Positions 6,962-16,457 are shown, counted from the first letter of the stretch. The stretch: DNA of 52,268 nucleotides from Candidatus Poribacteria bacterium (GCA_022394775.1 JAGFCB010000215.1:1-52268), one strand, 5' to 3'. A program made the numbers and translations. The notes: generated by a model not told the origin, from the sequence alone.

Positions 6962-9085
6962 TTGAAAAAGATACTGATCCTTTTAATTTGCATAGTCCCG
7001 TTCAGCACCTTCGCGCAAACCGATGATACCAACCCATCAGATCCAGCAAAGGATGAAACATCACGTCCTGTTGTTAACTTAGACCCAATAACAGTTGAAG
7101 GCGAGCGGATCGAAAGAAAACCAAAACACACTTTAGATGACGCATTTATTAGACGTGCCACAGGAAGCGCAGGAGACCCACTACGAGTCCTAAATCATCT
7201 TCCAAGTATCGGGGTCCTCAACGACTTCGTCGGCATCCTCTCTGTACGCGGCGGCGGACCTGAAGATAATCTCTACTACTTCGATCGGTTACCGTTAGGA
7301 TACCCGTACCATCTCCACGGAATCGTCTCAACAGTCAACCCCGAAGTTATTGAAAATATCGACGTGTATCCAGGGGGATACGGCGCAGAGTTCGGTTCTG
7401 ACGCACAAGCTGTGATTGACATCCACTCCCGCACGAAGACCGATACTCGGTTAGGTGGAGCGGTCAACCTCAATTTCGTGTATTGGCAAGCCTTTCTTGA
7501 AGGGAATTTGGGTGAACGCGGATACTGGTACGCTTTTTGGCGACGAAGCAATATGGGTACCCTTTTTGAATTGCTGCCAAGACTGTTCGCAATAGAGAGC
7601 GATTTAGTGACCGAGGCACCAAGTTTCTGGAGTTATCAAGGAAAGGGAGTTTACCAATTAAATAATACACACAGGTTGGTTGTCAACACCATTGCAGCGG
7701 ACGATGCCAGCGAATTGAACTTCACGGCAGAGGAAGTGTCTGAAAGCGACCTGCGTGGTCCTTTAAGTTCAGATAACCCATTCGATTCACAAGGGATTCA
7801 TCTCTATTCAGAGAAACAAGACACCTTCAAATCAATTGTATCACTCACACGTTCATTTTCTCGCACAGTGCTTAATTTCGGGGACGGCTACTTCTATCGG
7901 AATGCCCGAAGTATCTATGCGATGCGAGGCGACCTCGAGTACTGGATAAAACACCCGCAGACGCTATTGGAATCTGGCTTTGCACTTTCAAGCCTCCCAA
8001 CATCACTCATCAGCGTTGGCACACGTCCCTTTGAAGAAGGCGATCCAGACTATGATTTCAGACTTAAACAAGATGGCGAGAAAATCCCTATCAACAAATC
8101 TAAGAGTTTACATCGTCTGGAAGGGTACTTGCAAGCAACACAGGACTTACCCTCACCTCGATATGCCGACCTCTATGCCACCATTGGGATGCGGGCAAAT
8201 TACTTCAATCTGATAGATAACTTTTCACTTCAGCCGCGCGGGCTCCTCGGTGTGACGCTTGGATCGGATTCAGAAAACACCAAGCAGATATCTTTTTTTC
8301 CAATAGATCTCCGTCTCATGTCTGGTAGTTACGTGCAAAACCCTCAGTTTTATCAAGTTGTGCTGGGGAAAGAGAATCCGGAAATTGCCCCGAGCCTTGC
8401 AAAGCACTATGTTATCGCGCTGGAAAAAGTTTTAGAATCAAAGCCAAAGGAAAAACGCTTACCCACACGGACAACAATTGAAATCGCTGGCTACTACAAA
8501 GACCTTCGCGACATGATTACTTACAATAAATCCGAAAGACGCTATCGCAACCAACGAATAGGACATGTGAAAGGGATTGAGATCTCATTGGATCATGAAA
8601 TAGGTGATACCTTTCGCAGTTGGCTCTCTTATGCCTATACCATCTCTAAACGTCAAGATTCACCAACGGATGAGGAGCGTTTTTATATGTACAACACACC
8701 GAATGTTGTGACGATCGGTATGAATTACGAATCAGAATCGTGGGGATGCAGCGCAAATTGGCAATATAAGAGCGGTGTGCTATATTCGCCGTTAGTAGAT
8801 AGGGAACCCTATACCAATCCCTTTACGAAAAACAAAACGTGGCTACCTATTTACGGTGAAATGGAGCGTGAAGCAGCCTATCACCGTTTGGATTTACGGA
8901 TGCACAAGTCATTCAAGTCTGTTTTTAATCTTCATAATTGGAAGTGGGGATTTACTTTAGAACTATGGAACGTTTATAACCGCACGAATATCCTTCAAGT
9001 CCGCTATGACGAGAATTATACAAAAGAGGTGCGGATTGCCCAATTACCGCTAATCCCTTTCATTGCAGTGACAGCGGAGTTTTAA
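6962..9085 (+). CDS. TonB-dependent outer-membrane receptor, second copy (707 aa)
   Basis: Signal peptide (KKILILLICIVPFSTFAQ), a plug beginning near VNLDPITVEGERI with LRVLNHLPSIGVLNDFVG and SVRGGGPEDN, then a barrel ending in Phe (IAVTAEF). Unlike the 4409 paralogue it lacks the carboxypeptidase-like N-domain. I use a TTG start at 6962, because AGGAG lies 8 nt upstream and a clean signal peptide follows. The longer frame from ATG 6893 begins inside a mobile-element end and would put a hydrophilic stretch before the signal. It probably imports a ligand related to that of the first receptor. Confidence 0.85.
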   Translation: MKKILILLICIVPFSTFAQTDDTNPSDPAKDETSRPVVNLDPITVEGERIERKPKHTLDDAFIRRATGSAGDPLRVLNHLPSIGVLNDFVGILSVRGGGPEDNLYYFDRLPLGYPYHLHGIVSTVNPEVIENIDVYPGGYGAEFGSDAQAVIDIHSRTKTDTRLGGAVNLNFVYWQAFLEGNLGERGYWYAFWRRSNMGTLFELLPRLFAIESDLVTEAPSFWSYQGKGVYQLNNTHRLVVNTIAADDASELNFTAEEVSESDLRGPLSSDNPFDSQGIHLYSEKQDTFKSIVSLTRSFSRTVLNFGDGYFYRNARSIYAMRGDLEYWIKHPQTLLESGFALSSLPTSLISVGTRPFEEGDPDYDFRLKQDGEKIPINKSKSLHRLEGYLQATQDLPSPRYADLYATIGMRANYFNLIDNFSLQPRGLLGVTLGSDSENTKQISFFPIDLRLMSGSYVQNPQFYQVVLGKENPEIAPSLAKHYVIALEKVLESKPKEKRLPTRTTIEIAGYYKDLRDMITYNKSERRYRNQRIGHVKGIEISLDHEIGDTFRSWLSYAYTISKRQDSPTDEERFYMYNTPNVVTIGMNYESESWGCSANWQYKSGVLYSPLVDREPYTNPFTKNKTWLPIYGEMEREAAYHRLDLRMHKSFKSVFNLHNWKWGFTLELWNVYNRTNILQVRYDENYTKEVRIAQLPLIPFIAVTAEF

Positions 9086-9183
9086 TAATTCATAATTCAA
9101 TACAACTCAAATTTATATAGTCCAATTCGCTTCCTTTTTCGTCTTTATAATCACCGACTCTTGACCCAAAGGAGGCAACATTT

Positions 9184-11439
9184 TTGGACGAGTATCTATC
9201 ACCCTCACTGAAATTCCAAAAGATCACAATTTTCTTATTTGTCATAGCACTATTGCACACAGTTCTCACCAATCTACACGCCGAGATACACAACAATGAA
9301 ATTAAAGCATATCGTACCTACGAGAGTGTTGAAATCGATGGCGACCTAACAGAAGAAGATTGGAAACACGCAGAACCAATTGACAAGTTTGTACAAATTG
9401 AACCCTATGAAGGCGAAACCAGTTCGGAATCAATGGAAGTTCGGATTCTCTACGATAACGAGAATATCTACTTCGGATTTACCTGTTTCGACTCGGATAT
9501 ATCAAGACTTGTCGCAAACGAGATGCGCCGCGACTCCCGAAGTTTGCACGAGAATGATAATGTGTTCTTGTTACTCGATACGTACAATGACCGACGCAGC
9601 GGTTTTTTCTTTCGGATGAACGCCCTTGGCGCGATACAGGATAGAGCCGTAACCAACAGTGGCGACACGTTTAATTCTGATTGGGATGCTGTCGTGGAAT
9701 GCAAGTCGAAAATTAACGATACCTATTGGACCGCTGAACTTAGCATCCCGTTTAGTCAACTTCGTTTTAAAAAGAGCGATTCAATGGCATGGGGCTTGAA
9801 TACGGGTCGCGGGTTGGCACGAAATAAAGAAGAGATGATATGGGTCCCCGTTTCAGCCTCCTATGGTGGCAGAGCAAAGTATCGAACCGCCAAATTAGGA
9901 AGTGTTGTTGGACTCTCCGGCATCACTCCCTCTCGAAACTTAGAAGTCCTACCCTATATTCTGCCCGGTGTCACCCAAATTAATGAGAATGACACAGGAC
10001 TTGAAACCGATGGAAAATTCAAGATAGGTGTTGATGCCAAATACGGTATTACATCAAATCTGACCGCAGATGTTACCTTTAACACTGACTTCGCACAGGT
10101 CGAAGCCGACGAGGAACAGGTGAACCTTACCCGATTTAGTCTCTTTTTCCCGGAAAAGCGTCCTTTCTTTTTAGAAGGTGCAGGACTTTTCGACTTTGGA
10201 ATACCGCGTACCAGCTTCCGTCGCCCCCCACCTATGCTCCTTTTCTATAGCCGACGGATCGGACTCGCTGAAGGAAACGCAATTCCGATTATCTTTGGCG
10301 GAAAAACGAGTGGCAAGATCGGTTCTTACGGCGTAGGGTTCCTCAACGTCCTAACGGATAAGTTCCATGATGATACCGAAGATGACCCAATTGATATTCC
10401 GCACACCAATTTTTCTGTGATGCGCATTACGAAGGACATCGCCGCAGGTTCGCGTATCGGTATGATTGCTGTGAATAAGGACGAAATTGACGACTACAAC
10501 CGCGCAGGTGGTTTCGATTTTGAATACCGTCCCAATGATAACCTTGATGTACGCGGACTGTGGTCACGAACGTTTGAACCCAATGCATCCGGAGAAAATA
10601 ACGCCTGGTATCTCGGATCCAACTGGCGGCGCAAGCATTTCCGCATAGAGGGTTCCTACACCAATATTGATGAGGATTTCAACCCCGCTGTCGGATACGT
10701 CAGACGTTCCGGCATCCGGCACCTTCGCGGTGAGACGCGCTGGGTACCTATGCCCCAGAAATTCGGGATTCGACAAATTTGGACAGGTCCAGAGGTAGAC
10801 TATATCCTCAATCACAACAATGAATTAGAAGAATGGGACATCTCTTACACCAACTGGTTTGAACTTAGTTCCGGAGACTCCATCTTTTTTAACGTCGGAC
10901 GCAGCTTTGAGCGACTGACCGAGATCTTTGACTTTCGGGACGGTATCGAAATTCCAATAGGCAACTACCACTCTAACGCATTCGGTTTCCGTCTCTCCAG
11001 TAGCGATAGTCGCGCAATTAGTACAACCGCCGGCGGCGGCATCGAGGATTTCTATAAGGGCACAGTTCGTAGAGCATACCTACAAACCACTCTTAAACCG
11101 AATGGGCATCTAAGCTTAAGCGCACAATACCAATTTAATCAGATAGTCAACCTCCCGACAGCGTACTTTACCGACGGGGCACCTCGCTCCGTTTACGTCA
11201 ACCTCTTCAGAGGTAGATTAGACTATTCTTTCACAACAGGGCTTTTTGCGAAACTCTTTGCTCAATGGAATGCTGATGCGAACGTTGTATCCACCAACTT
11301 CCTGATCAACTATATCTACCGTCCAGGAAGCGATTTCTATTTTGTTTTTAATCAGACGTACGATACAAACGGCACCACTAAATCTCGCCTGTTAGATTCA
11401 ACTGTCGTGGCGAAGATGACCTATTGGTGGAACCCATAA
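9184..11439 (+). CDS. DUF5916 outer-membrane protein with CBM9-like domain (751 aa)
   Basis: After an N-terminal hydrophobic signal (about 12-33), residues about 40-200 resemble the CBM9-like carbohydrate-binding fold (IDGDLTEEDWKHAEPIDKFVQ, VRILYDNENIYFGFTCFDSD). The rest is a long aromatic-rich beta-barrel typical of DUF5916 (FPEKRPFFLEGAGLFDFG). Such proteins are predicted outer-membrane and are often near TonB receptors. The start is TTG at 9184 with GGAGG 8 nt upstream. It lies 98 nt after the second receptor on the same strand and may share its transcript. Binding or translocation of a glycan is plausible but not shown. Confidence 0.8.
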   Translation: MDEYLSPSLKFQKITIFLFVIALLHTVLTNLHAEIHNNEIKAYRTYESVEIDGDLTEEDWKHAEPIDKFVQIEPYEGETSSESMEVRILYDNENIYFGFTCFDSDISRLVANEMRRDSRSLHENDNVFLLLDTYNDRRSGFFFRMNALGAIQDRAVTNSGDTFNSDWDAVVECKSKINDTYWTAELSIPFSQLRFKKSDSMAWGLNTGRGLARNKEEMIWVPVSASYGGRAKYRTAKLGSVVGLSGITPSRNLEVLPYILPGVTQINENDTGLETDGKFKIGVDAKYGITSNLTADVTFNTDFAQVEADEEQVNLTRFSLFFPEKRPFFLEGAGLFDFGIPRTSFRRPPPMLLFYSRRIGLAEGNAIPIIFGGKTSGKIGSYGVGFLNVLTDKFHDDTEDDPIDIPHTNFSVMRITKDIAAGSRIGMIAVNKDEIDDYNRAGGFDFEYRPNDNLDVRGLWSRTFEPNASGENNAWYLGSNWRRKHFRIEGSYTNIDEDFNPAVGYVRRSGIRHLRGETRWVPMPQKFGIRQIWTGPEVDYILNHNNELEEWDISYTNWFELSSGDSIFFNVGRSFERLTEIFDFRDGIEIPIGNYHSNAFGFRLSSSDSRAISTTAGGGIEDFYKGTVRRAYLQTTLKPNGHLSLSAQYQFNQIVNLPTAYFTDGAPRSVYVNLFRGRLDYSFTTGLFAKLFAQWNADANVVSTNFLINYIYRPGSDFYFVFNQTYDTNGTTKSRLLDSTVVAKMTYWWNP

Positions 11440-11511
11440 TAACGGAAAAAATAAAATCGCTTTAACATGGTCTATTTAATCGTGTAACCTCCCAACACAC
11501 CATAATGGCTA

Positions 11512-11542
11512 CCCTATGACAAGTAACCCGCTTGTCGTAGGG
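11512..11542 (+). repeat. Intergenic hairpin, 12-bp stem
   Basis: CCCTATGACAAG (11512-11523) pairs with CTTGTCGTAGGG (11531-11542) with one G-T pair. It lies about 70 nt after the DUF5916 stop with no T run. The rest of the gap 11440-11682 shows no gene. Confidence 0.5.
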
Positions 11543-11682
11543 CAATTCATCGCCTGTCACTTTTCCAAATTGTTTCCAATTTTTCGTGAACCTATCTACC
11601 GTATCCAGCCAATAACCAATTGCTGATAGTTAATTGCTAATTACCAAAAACTAAACGGTTCTGCCCCTTTAGCAGTAAAAAA

Positions 11683-11711
11683 TTGACACAATACAGAAAA
11701 TATGTTATAAT
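11683..11711 (+). promoter_or_regulatory. Perfect-consensus promoter for tonB
   Basis: TTGACA (11683-11688), 17-nt spacer, TATAAT (11706-11711). Both boxes match the sigma70 consensus exactly, so basal expression should be strong unless repressed. Confidence 0.8.
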
Positions 11712-11717
11712 TAGGAT

Positions 11718-11913
11718 ATATTTACGCTAAAATTGAGGAATTTTACTACATTTCGTGAGTCCTATTAAACATTTTGGCAGTACTTGACGTTAAAAATAAG
11801 TACTCGCGCACCGCAAATAGTTAATTATTTTCGCAACGCCTGTTTCGGTTAGGTCTCACACGATAGTCTTAATACCGAAACTATCTCGCTTCCCTTTATA
11901 GGAGGAAAAACGA
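11718..11913 (+). promoter_or_regulatory. Long, structured 5' leader of tonB
   Basis: About 195 nt separate the predicted transcription start from the ATG at 11914. Two stems are visible: AGTACTT/AAGTACT (11779-11785 with 11798-11804) and GTTTCGGT/ACCGAAAC (11842-11849 with 11874-11881). The second lies just before the GGAGG of tonB. I recognise no known riboswitch class; the B12-box sequence is absent. Confidence 0.4.
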
Positions 11914-12861
11914 ATGAGTAGCACAACTTCCGGCTTGCTCAGTCAAATGCGAGAACGTCGAGCAGAACGTAAAAAACCGAAGCGTTTTGTCGCATTGAAG
12001 AAAGTTTCGCTGGATCCGAGCCAGCAAAGCCATATTTCCGAGGCACAGGCAAATCTGCCGAAACATCCAATCACGCAAAAAAATATTAAACAGAGTTCCA
12101 CAGCGTTTACAGTCGCAATGCTGTTTCATGTCCTCATCGCTATATTCATTGCAACTTACGTTATCGTCGACCGGATTGAACTTGCAGAAGAAACGTTCGA
12201 TGTGAGTATGGTCGTAGAAGAGTCAAAAACGAAACGCCGACTCATACGTAGGAAAACAACGGAGTTTGACTCAAAAACGCAGCAGCAAAAACCCGTTTTT
12301 AAGCAACCTGTAAGGACCAATACTGCCCAATTGCCTTCAAAAGATGGATTTACAATCCCTGAAGGCCCAGGAACAACACTTGACCTTACAACGCCAAACA
12401 CCAATGAAGGTCCCCCGCTCATAGATGTTAACCGGAGTTTTGTAAAGCCAACAACAACAATCGAACCTGAAACAAAAGCTCCAAGTTTTGAACTCGAACG
12501 CAACGCGCCAACACTGATTGATAAACTCGATACCCCTGATGCCAATGCAGCCCCTGGATTGGATAACATTAACTTTACTCCCGAGCCCGGCGTCGTTCCA
12601 CCGAAAATTATCCTCGCAGAAAAAAAGTATCCAGAGAGAGCCAAAAAAGCTGGAAAGGAAGGCCAGGTTATTTTGCAATTGACCATTGACGAAAAGGGTA
12701 TCCCTAAAGACATTGTCCCATTGACAAACCTCGGATTTGGACTTGAGGAAGCAGCGATCGAGTTGTTGAAGAGGAGCACTTTTCGACCTGCTACGAAGGG
12801 CGGAGAGCCGATAAGTCTTCTGATCGAAATACCTATTGACTTTAAACTTAAAGGTGAATAA
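11914..12861 (+). CDS. tonB: TonB-family energy transducer (315 aa)
   Basis: A basic N-terminus of about 62 residues faces the cytoplasm, followed by one membrane helix (about 64-86, with His72 as in the TonB helix), a Pro/Thr/Asn-rich periplasmic spacer and a C-terminal TonB domain (about 235-315: PPKIILAEKKYPERAKKAGKEG split over two strands, then LQLTIDEKGIPKDI and ELLKRSTFRPATKGGEP). It would pass proton-motive energy to the two receptors upstream. GGAGG lies 8 nt before the ATG. No exbB or exbD is present here. The long cytoplasmic extension is unusual for TonB. Its C-domain closely matches that of the lipoprotein at 19224. Confidence 0.85.
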   Translation: MSSTTSGLLSQMRERRAERKKPKRFVALKKVSLDPSQQSHISEAQANLPKHPITQKNIKQSSTAFTVAMLFHVLIAIFIATYVIVDRIELAEETFDVSMVVEESKTKRRLIRRKTTEFDSKTQQQKPVFKQPVRTNTAQLPSKDGFTIPEGPGTTLDLTTPNTNEGPPLIDVNRSFVKPTTTIEPETKAPSFELERNAPTLIDKLDTPDANAAPGLDNINFTPEPGVVPPKIILAEKKYPERAKKAGKEGQVILQLTIDEKGIPKDIVPLTNLGFGLEEAAIELLKRSTFRPATKGGEPISLLIEIPIDFKLKGE

Positions 12862-12917
12862 GTACACGACTTGCAAGCACCAACAGATGTTACCGCATCG
12901 GTGCCCTATACCAGAGT

Positions 12918-13679
12918 TCACCCAATTTGCAGCAAACCTTTAGCTGCGAAGCTGCGTACTAAACTAACAACAGATTCGCGAGCCGTATCAGCGATCTGGG
13001 TCCGTTCAAATGTCAGCTGAGCACTTTCCGCCTCAACGGCTTCCGCCTGCGATGCTGACATATTTTCAAAAAACCGATCATGAACCGCAACGGGTGCATT
13101 GTGCAAAGCAAGGGCTAAGGTCGGTGCGTCTAACACCTGTACAATAGTCTGTATCGCTTCATCTTCCAAATTACGCAAGTCTTCAAAGGTAAACAACTTC
13201 TCAGAAACACTATTCGCCACCTCTGGTTGTCTCTCGCCCAACGCTTCCAATAGACGATTCTGATCTGCTATATCCATCTGAGATAACAACTGGGCAAGAT
13301 TCGTTGTACCCGCACCTAAGAAGGTCGTCTTTTGGAGCGTCTCCTTAATCTTAACAACCAGTTCGTCCCAGACCTGTGCTGCGCGTTCAGCATCAACGAT
13401 CTCGGTCGCCGCCACTTTCTCAGCGATGCTTACCTGTTGATTAAAAGGCAGCATCGCAAAAATTTTTCCCGTGTGCAAGGCGAGCGTACTTCCAGCGGAT
13501 TCATCTTTCAACTGCCCACACATGACAAAAAAGAGAGCAGCGTCGCTATCATCTATACCTTGGAACGCTGCTAAAACAACTTGTGGGTGTGTCTCATCAA
13601 GTAAAACCGTTAACGCTTGTAGCGCAGCCTCATCTAAAAATGGAGGCGTAGTCTGTGCGTCTGCATTAGAAACCGACAC
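12918..13679 (-). CDS. FliG-like protein (253 aa) in the purine operon
   Basis: Residues about 22-110 follow the FliG middle domain, including THPQVVLAAFQGIDDSDAAL where FliG has an EHPQ motif. Residues about 118-250 follow the FliG C-domain: LTNL-like NLAQLLSQMD, LFTFEDLRNLEDEAIQ, LALALHNAP, FFENMSASQAEAVEAE. The N-terminal FliF-binding domain is missing, as the protein is only 253 residues against about 330-345. The GTG start at 13679 lies 14 nt inside purM. No other flagellar gene is in the window. It may be a repurposed FliG-fold scaffold rather than a motor part. It is convergent with tonB. Confidence 0.7.
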   Translation of the reverse strand: MSVSNADAQTTPPFLDEAALQALTVLLDETHPQVVLAAFQGIDDSDAALFFVMCGQLKDESAGSTLALHTGKIFAMLPFNQQVSIAEKVAATEIVDAERAAQVWDELVVKIKETLQKTTFLGAGTTNLAQLLSQMDIADQNRLLEALGERQPEVANSVSEKLFTFEDLRNLEDEAIQTIVQVLDAPTLALALHNAPVAVHDRFFENMSASQAEAVEAESAQLTFERTQIADTARESVVSLVRSFAAKGLLQIG

Positions 13680-14709
13680 CCTGCACCCCTTTCTCGCCCG
13701 CGACCACTTCGCCGATCAAGTAAGTCGATTCTCCAGATGCGTTGAGCGACGCTAAGGCAGCCTCAACGGCATCAGGCGCGAGTATCACTACCATCCCGAT
13801 TCCCATATTAAAAACTCTGTACATCTCTGCTTCTTCAACATTCCCCTTCTCCTGTAAAAATGGGAAAATCCGTGGAATCTCCCATGTCCCTTTCCTAATG
13901 TCAGCGACACATCCATCTGGTAAAATTCGCAGCACATTCGCAGGCAACCCACCACCAGTGATATGGGAAATCCCTTTAATTCCACATACCTCGCGAAGTT
14001 CCAGAATAGATTTTACATAACTTTTGTGAGTTGCGAGCAGCGCATCTCCGAGTGTCGCAGAGAGTTCCGGCAAGTAAGTATCAACATCATAGCCACATCT
14101 GTCAAACACAATGCGACGGACGAGCGAAAAGCCATTGGTATGCAAACCTGTCGAGCCTAAACCGATAAGCTGATCACCGGGTGCGATCTTTTCACCAGTA
14201 ATCACGTCAGATTTCTCGACTGCACCGACGATAGTCCCGACCAAGTCGTACTCACCCGGCGTATAAATATCCGACAACTCCGCGATTTCACCACCGATTA
14301 ATGCACAACCGATCTCCCGACAACCTGCTGCGAGACCTGATATGATACCTTCAATTACCGCAGGCTCTACCTTACTGATACCGATATAATCTAAAAAGAA
14401 AAGAGGCTCTGCGCCCTGCACAACAATGTCGTTACCACAATGGGCAACAATATCGAAACCGACGGTGTCATGCCGTCCCACTTTAAACGCGACTTTTAGT
14501 TTTGTACCGACACTATCCGTGCTGGAAACAAGAACTGGTTCTTGATACGTTGTGAGGGCAAAAAGTCCACCAAAACTTCCAACATCGCTGAGCACTTCAG
14601 GGCGGTAGGTGGTCTGGACAAGTTTTTTAAGCCGTGCTATCGCCTCGGATTCCGCTTCAAACGAGACCCCCGCATCGGCGTACGTCAACTGCTTTTTATC
14701 GGTTTCCAT
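13666..14709 (-). CDS. purM: Phosphoribosylformylglycinamidine cyclo-ligase (AIR synthetase, 347 aa)
   Basis: Catalyses the ATP-dependent ring closure of FGAM to AIR, step 5 of purine synthesis. Typical stretches are LTYADAGVSFEAE at the N-terminus, STDSVGTKLKVAF, GFDIVAHCGNDIVVQGAEPLFFLDY, GCALIGGEIAELSDIY and HITGGGLPANVLR. Length and ends match the family. The start ATG overlaps the end of the small membrane-protein gene by 14 nt, and its own end overlaps the FliG-like gene by 14 nt, so all three are translationally linked. Confidence 0.95.
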   Translation of the reverse strand: METDKKQLTYADAGVSFEAESEAIARLKKLVQTTYRPEVLSDVGSFGGLFALTTYQEPVLVSSTDSVGTKLKVAFKVGRHDTVGFDIVAHCGNDIVVQGAEPLFFLDYIGISKVEPAVIEGIISGLAAGCREIGCALIGGEIAELSDIYTPGEYDLVGTIVGAVEKSDVITGEKIAPGDQLIGLGSTGLHTNGFSLVRRIVFDRCGYDVDTYLPELSATLGDALLATHKSYVKSILELREVCGIKGISHITGGGLPANVLRILPDGCVADIRKGTWEIPRIFPFLQEKGNVEEAEMYRVFNMGIGMVVILAPDAVEAALASLNASGESTYLIGEVVAGEKGVQGVGF

Positions 14710-15004
14710 CTGATTTCTCTTGTTCCTTCAATAATTGCTTACGAAGAGGCGAGACACTCTTCCTCGGTCTTAAGAGGCTGACAACTAACACGACACCACT
14801 AATCCCCAATGCCATGAGCACACCAATCTCTTGTGCAACGTCTGCTTTCATATCAGGACGCACCTTCTCAATAACGACCGGGAGAATCCGACTCAAAACC
14901 ATCCCAAGGATAGCACAAATCAGCAGAGAGATAAGCGTATTTCGTCCTTGTGGCGTTCCTATTGGATTTGGTTTTTTCGACTTGCCACTCTGTCTATACT
15001 GCAT
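14696..15004 (-). CDS. Small two-helix membrane protein between purF and purM (102 aa)
   Basis: Two membrane helices (about residues 22-43 and 59-77) are flanked by basic stretches; the N-terminus MQYRQSGKSKKPNP and the C-terminal RPRKSVSPLRKQ should face the cytoplasm. I choose ATG 15004 because GAGGG lies 8 nt upstream; a longer frame from 15043 lacks a good site. It overlaps the purM start by 14 nt. No family is recognised. Its fixed place inside a purine operon may be coincidental. Confidence 0.65.
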   Translation of the reverse strand: MQYRQSGKSKKPNPIGTPQGRNTLISLLICAILGMVLSRILPVVIEKVRPDMKADVAQEIGVLMALGISGVVLVVSLLRPRKSVSPLRKQLLKEQEKSDGNR

Positions 15005-15047
15005 AAAATTTCCCTCGTAACTTCCAAACCGACACTCAGACATCGGC

Positions 15048-16457
15048 TTAATCTACGATTAACGGAAGTTGTTCTGAAGACTCTTCCACGAGCGGAATCG
15101 GATATTCCCCATCAAAACAGGTGGTGCAAAAATCATCGGGTGCCTTCACTGAATTTAGCAGCCCTTCAATGCTCAGGTAACCCAAACTATCAGCCCGGAT
15201 ATACTTGCGTATCTCCTCAATCGTATGCGAACTCGCAATCAATTCAGCACGTGTCGGTGTATCTACGCCATAGAAGCATGGAAATTTATTTGGAGGGGAT
15301 GCAATTCGGAGGTGTACAGCCGTCGCACCGCCTTGACGAACGATTTTGATAAGTTTTCTGCTATTTGTTCCTCGCATAATTGAATCATCTACAAGCACAA
15401 CCCTTTTGCCACGTAACACATCGCGCACTGGATTCAACTTCACCTTTACCATCAATTCTCGAATATCCTGCGTGGGGTTCATAAAAGAGCGACCAACAAA
15501 AGTATTTCGAGACAGTCCTAAATCGAATGGAATACCAGACTCTTCAGCGTATCCAAGCGCAGCAATCGTCGCGGAATCAGGCACGGGTATAACGACATCT
15601 GCTTTGACCGGATGTTCGCGCGCAAGTTGTCTACCGAACTCTCGGCGCGTATTATTCACACTATGCCCGAACATCATGCTATCCGGCCGCGCCAGATAGA
15701 TATACTCAAAGATACACTGCGATAACTCTGACTGTTTCTTATGGAAACGCAATGACTCTACACCACGATGCACAGAGCGCGTAAATACCAATTCCCCCGG
15801 CTCTACCTCACGTATCGGCTCCGCTTCAACGACATCGAAGGCACACGTCTCAGAGGCTAATACATACGCATCCCCCAATCTACCGAGCCATAACGGGCGG
15901 AACCCATGCGCATCGCGGGCACCTATCAGCGTGGTTTTATCCATGCATACAAACGAGTACGCACCCGCTACACCGCGCAGTGCGTCAATGATCCTGTGCT
16001 CTAACGCCTGCTTTCGCGAATGTGCTATCAAGTGGAAAATGACTTCCGTGTCCAAACTCGTACTAAAAATAGAACCGGCATTCTCCAAATGATTCCGAAC
16101 TTGCACCGCATTGACGAGATTACCGTTGTGACCGAGTGCAAGGGGACCCTGCTTGTAGTTTCGTACCAAAGGTTGCGCGTTCTCAAGTGTACTTGCGCCC
16201 GCCGTCGAATAGCGGTTGTGTCCAATAGCGATGTGCCCTTTCAACTTCGCTAAAGCCTCAGCACTAAACACAGAGTGAACAAGCCCCATGCCGTGGTGAT
16301 ACGTAAATCTCTCGCCATCTGAAGCGACAATACCGCTACTCTCCTGCCCTCGATGCTGAAGGGCGCGTAACCCCAGATAGGTCAACTCTACCGCTCTTGG
16401 ATGACCAAAGACACCGAAAACACCACACTCGTCCTTCGGTCTATCATCATATTGCAT
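15048..16457 (-). CDS. purF: Amidophosphoribosyltransferase (PurF), Fe-S type
   Basis: First step of purine synthesis: glutamine and PRPP to phosphoribosylamine. A short propeptide precedes the nucleophile Cys in DECGVFGVFGH, then LGLRALQHRGQES and GIGHNRYSTAG-like IAIGHNRYSTAGAS of the class II glutaminase domain, then VVLVDDSIMRGTNS, the PRPP loop. The cysteines expected to bind a [4Fe-4S] cluster in the Bacillus-type enzyme are present (SQCIFEYIY, FPCFYGVDTP, FCTTCFDGEYP). Starting at ATG 16457 leaves ten residues before the Cys, near the known propeptide length; ATG 16481 is an alternative and neither has an ideal ribosome site. Confidence 0.95.
   Translation of the reverse strand: MQYDDRPKDECGVFGVFGHPRAVELTYLGLRALQHRGQESSGIVASDGERFTYHHGMGLVHSVFSAEALAKLKGHIAIGHNRYSTAGASTLENAQPLVRNYKQGPLALGHNGNLVNAVQVRNHLENAGSIFSTSLDTEVIFHLIAHSRKQALEHRIIDALRGVAGAYSFVCMDKTTLIGARDAHGFRPLWLGRLGDAYVLASETCAFDVVEAEPIREVEPGELVFTRSVHRGVESLRFHKKQSELSQCIFEYIYLARPDSMMFGHSVNNTRREFGRQLAREHPVKADVVIPVPDSATIAALGYAEESGIPFDLGLSRNTFVGRSFMNPTQDIRELMVKVKLNPVRDVLRGKRVVLVDDSIMRGTNSRKLIKIVRQGGATAVHLRIASPPNKFPCFYGVDTPTRAELIASSHTIEEIRKYIRADSLGYLSIEGLLNSVKAPDDFCTTCFDGEYPIPLVEESSEQLPLIVD

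Noticed and set aside
9086..9183. Separate small gene between the second receptor and the DUF5916 gene
   Set aside because: No start with a ribosome site; the only GGAGG belongs to TTG 9184.
11440..11913. Cobalamin riboswitch upstream of tonB
   Set aside because: The conserved B12-box core and the typical long multi-stem layout are not visible.
12156..12779. 207-codon minus-strand frame
   Set aside because: Antisense shadow of tonB; low-complexity Ser/Val/Gly translation.
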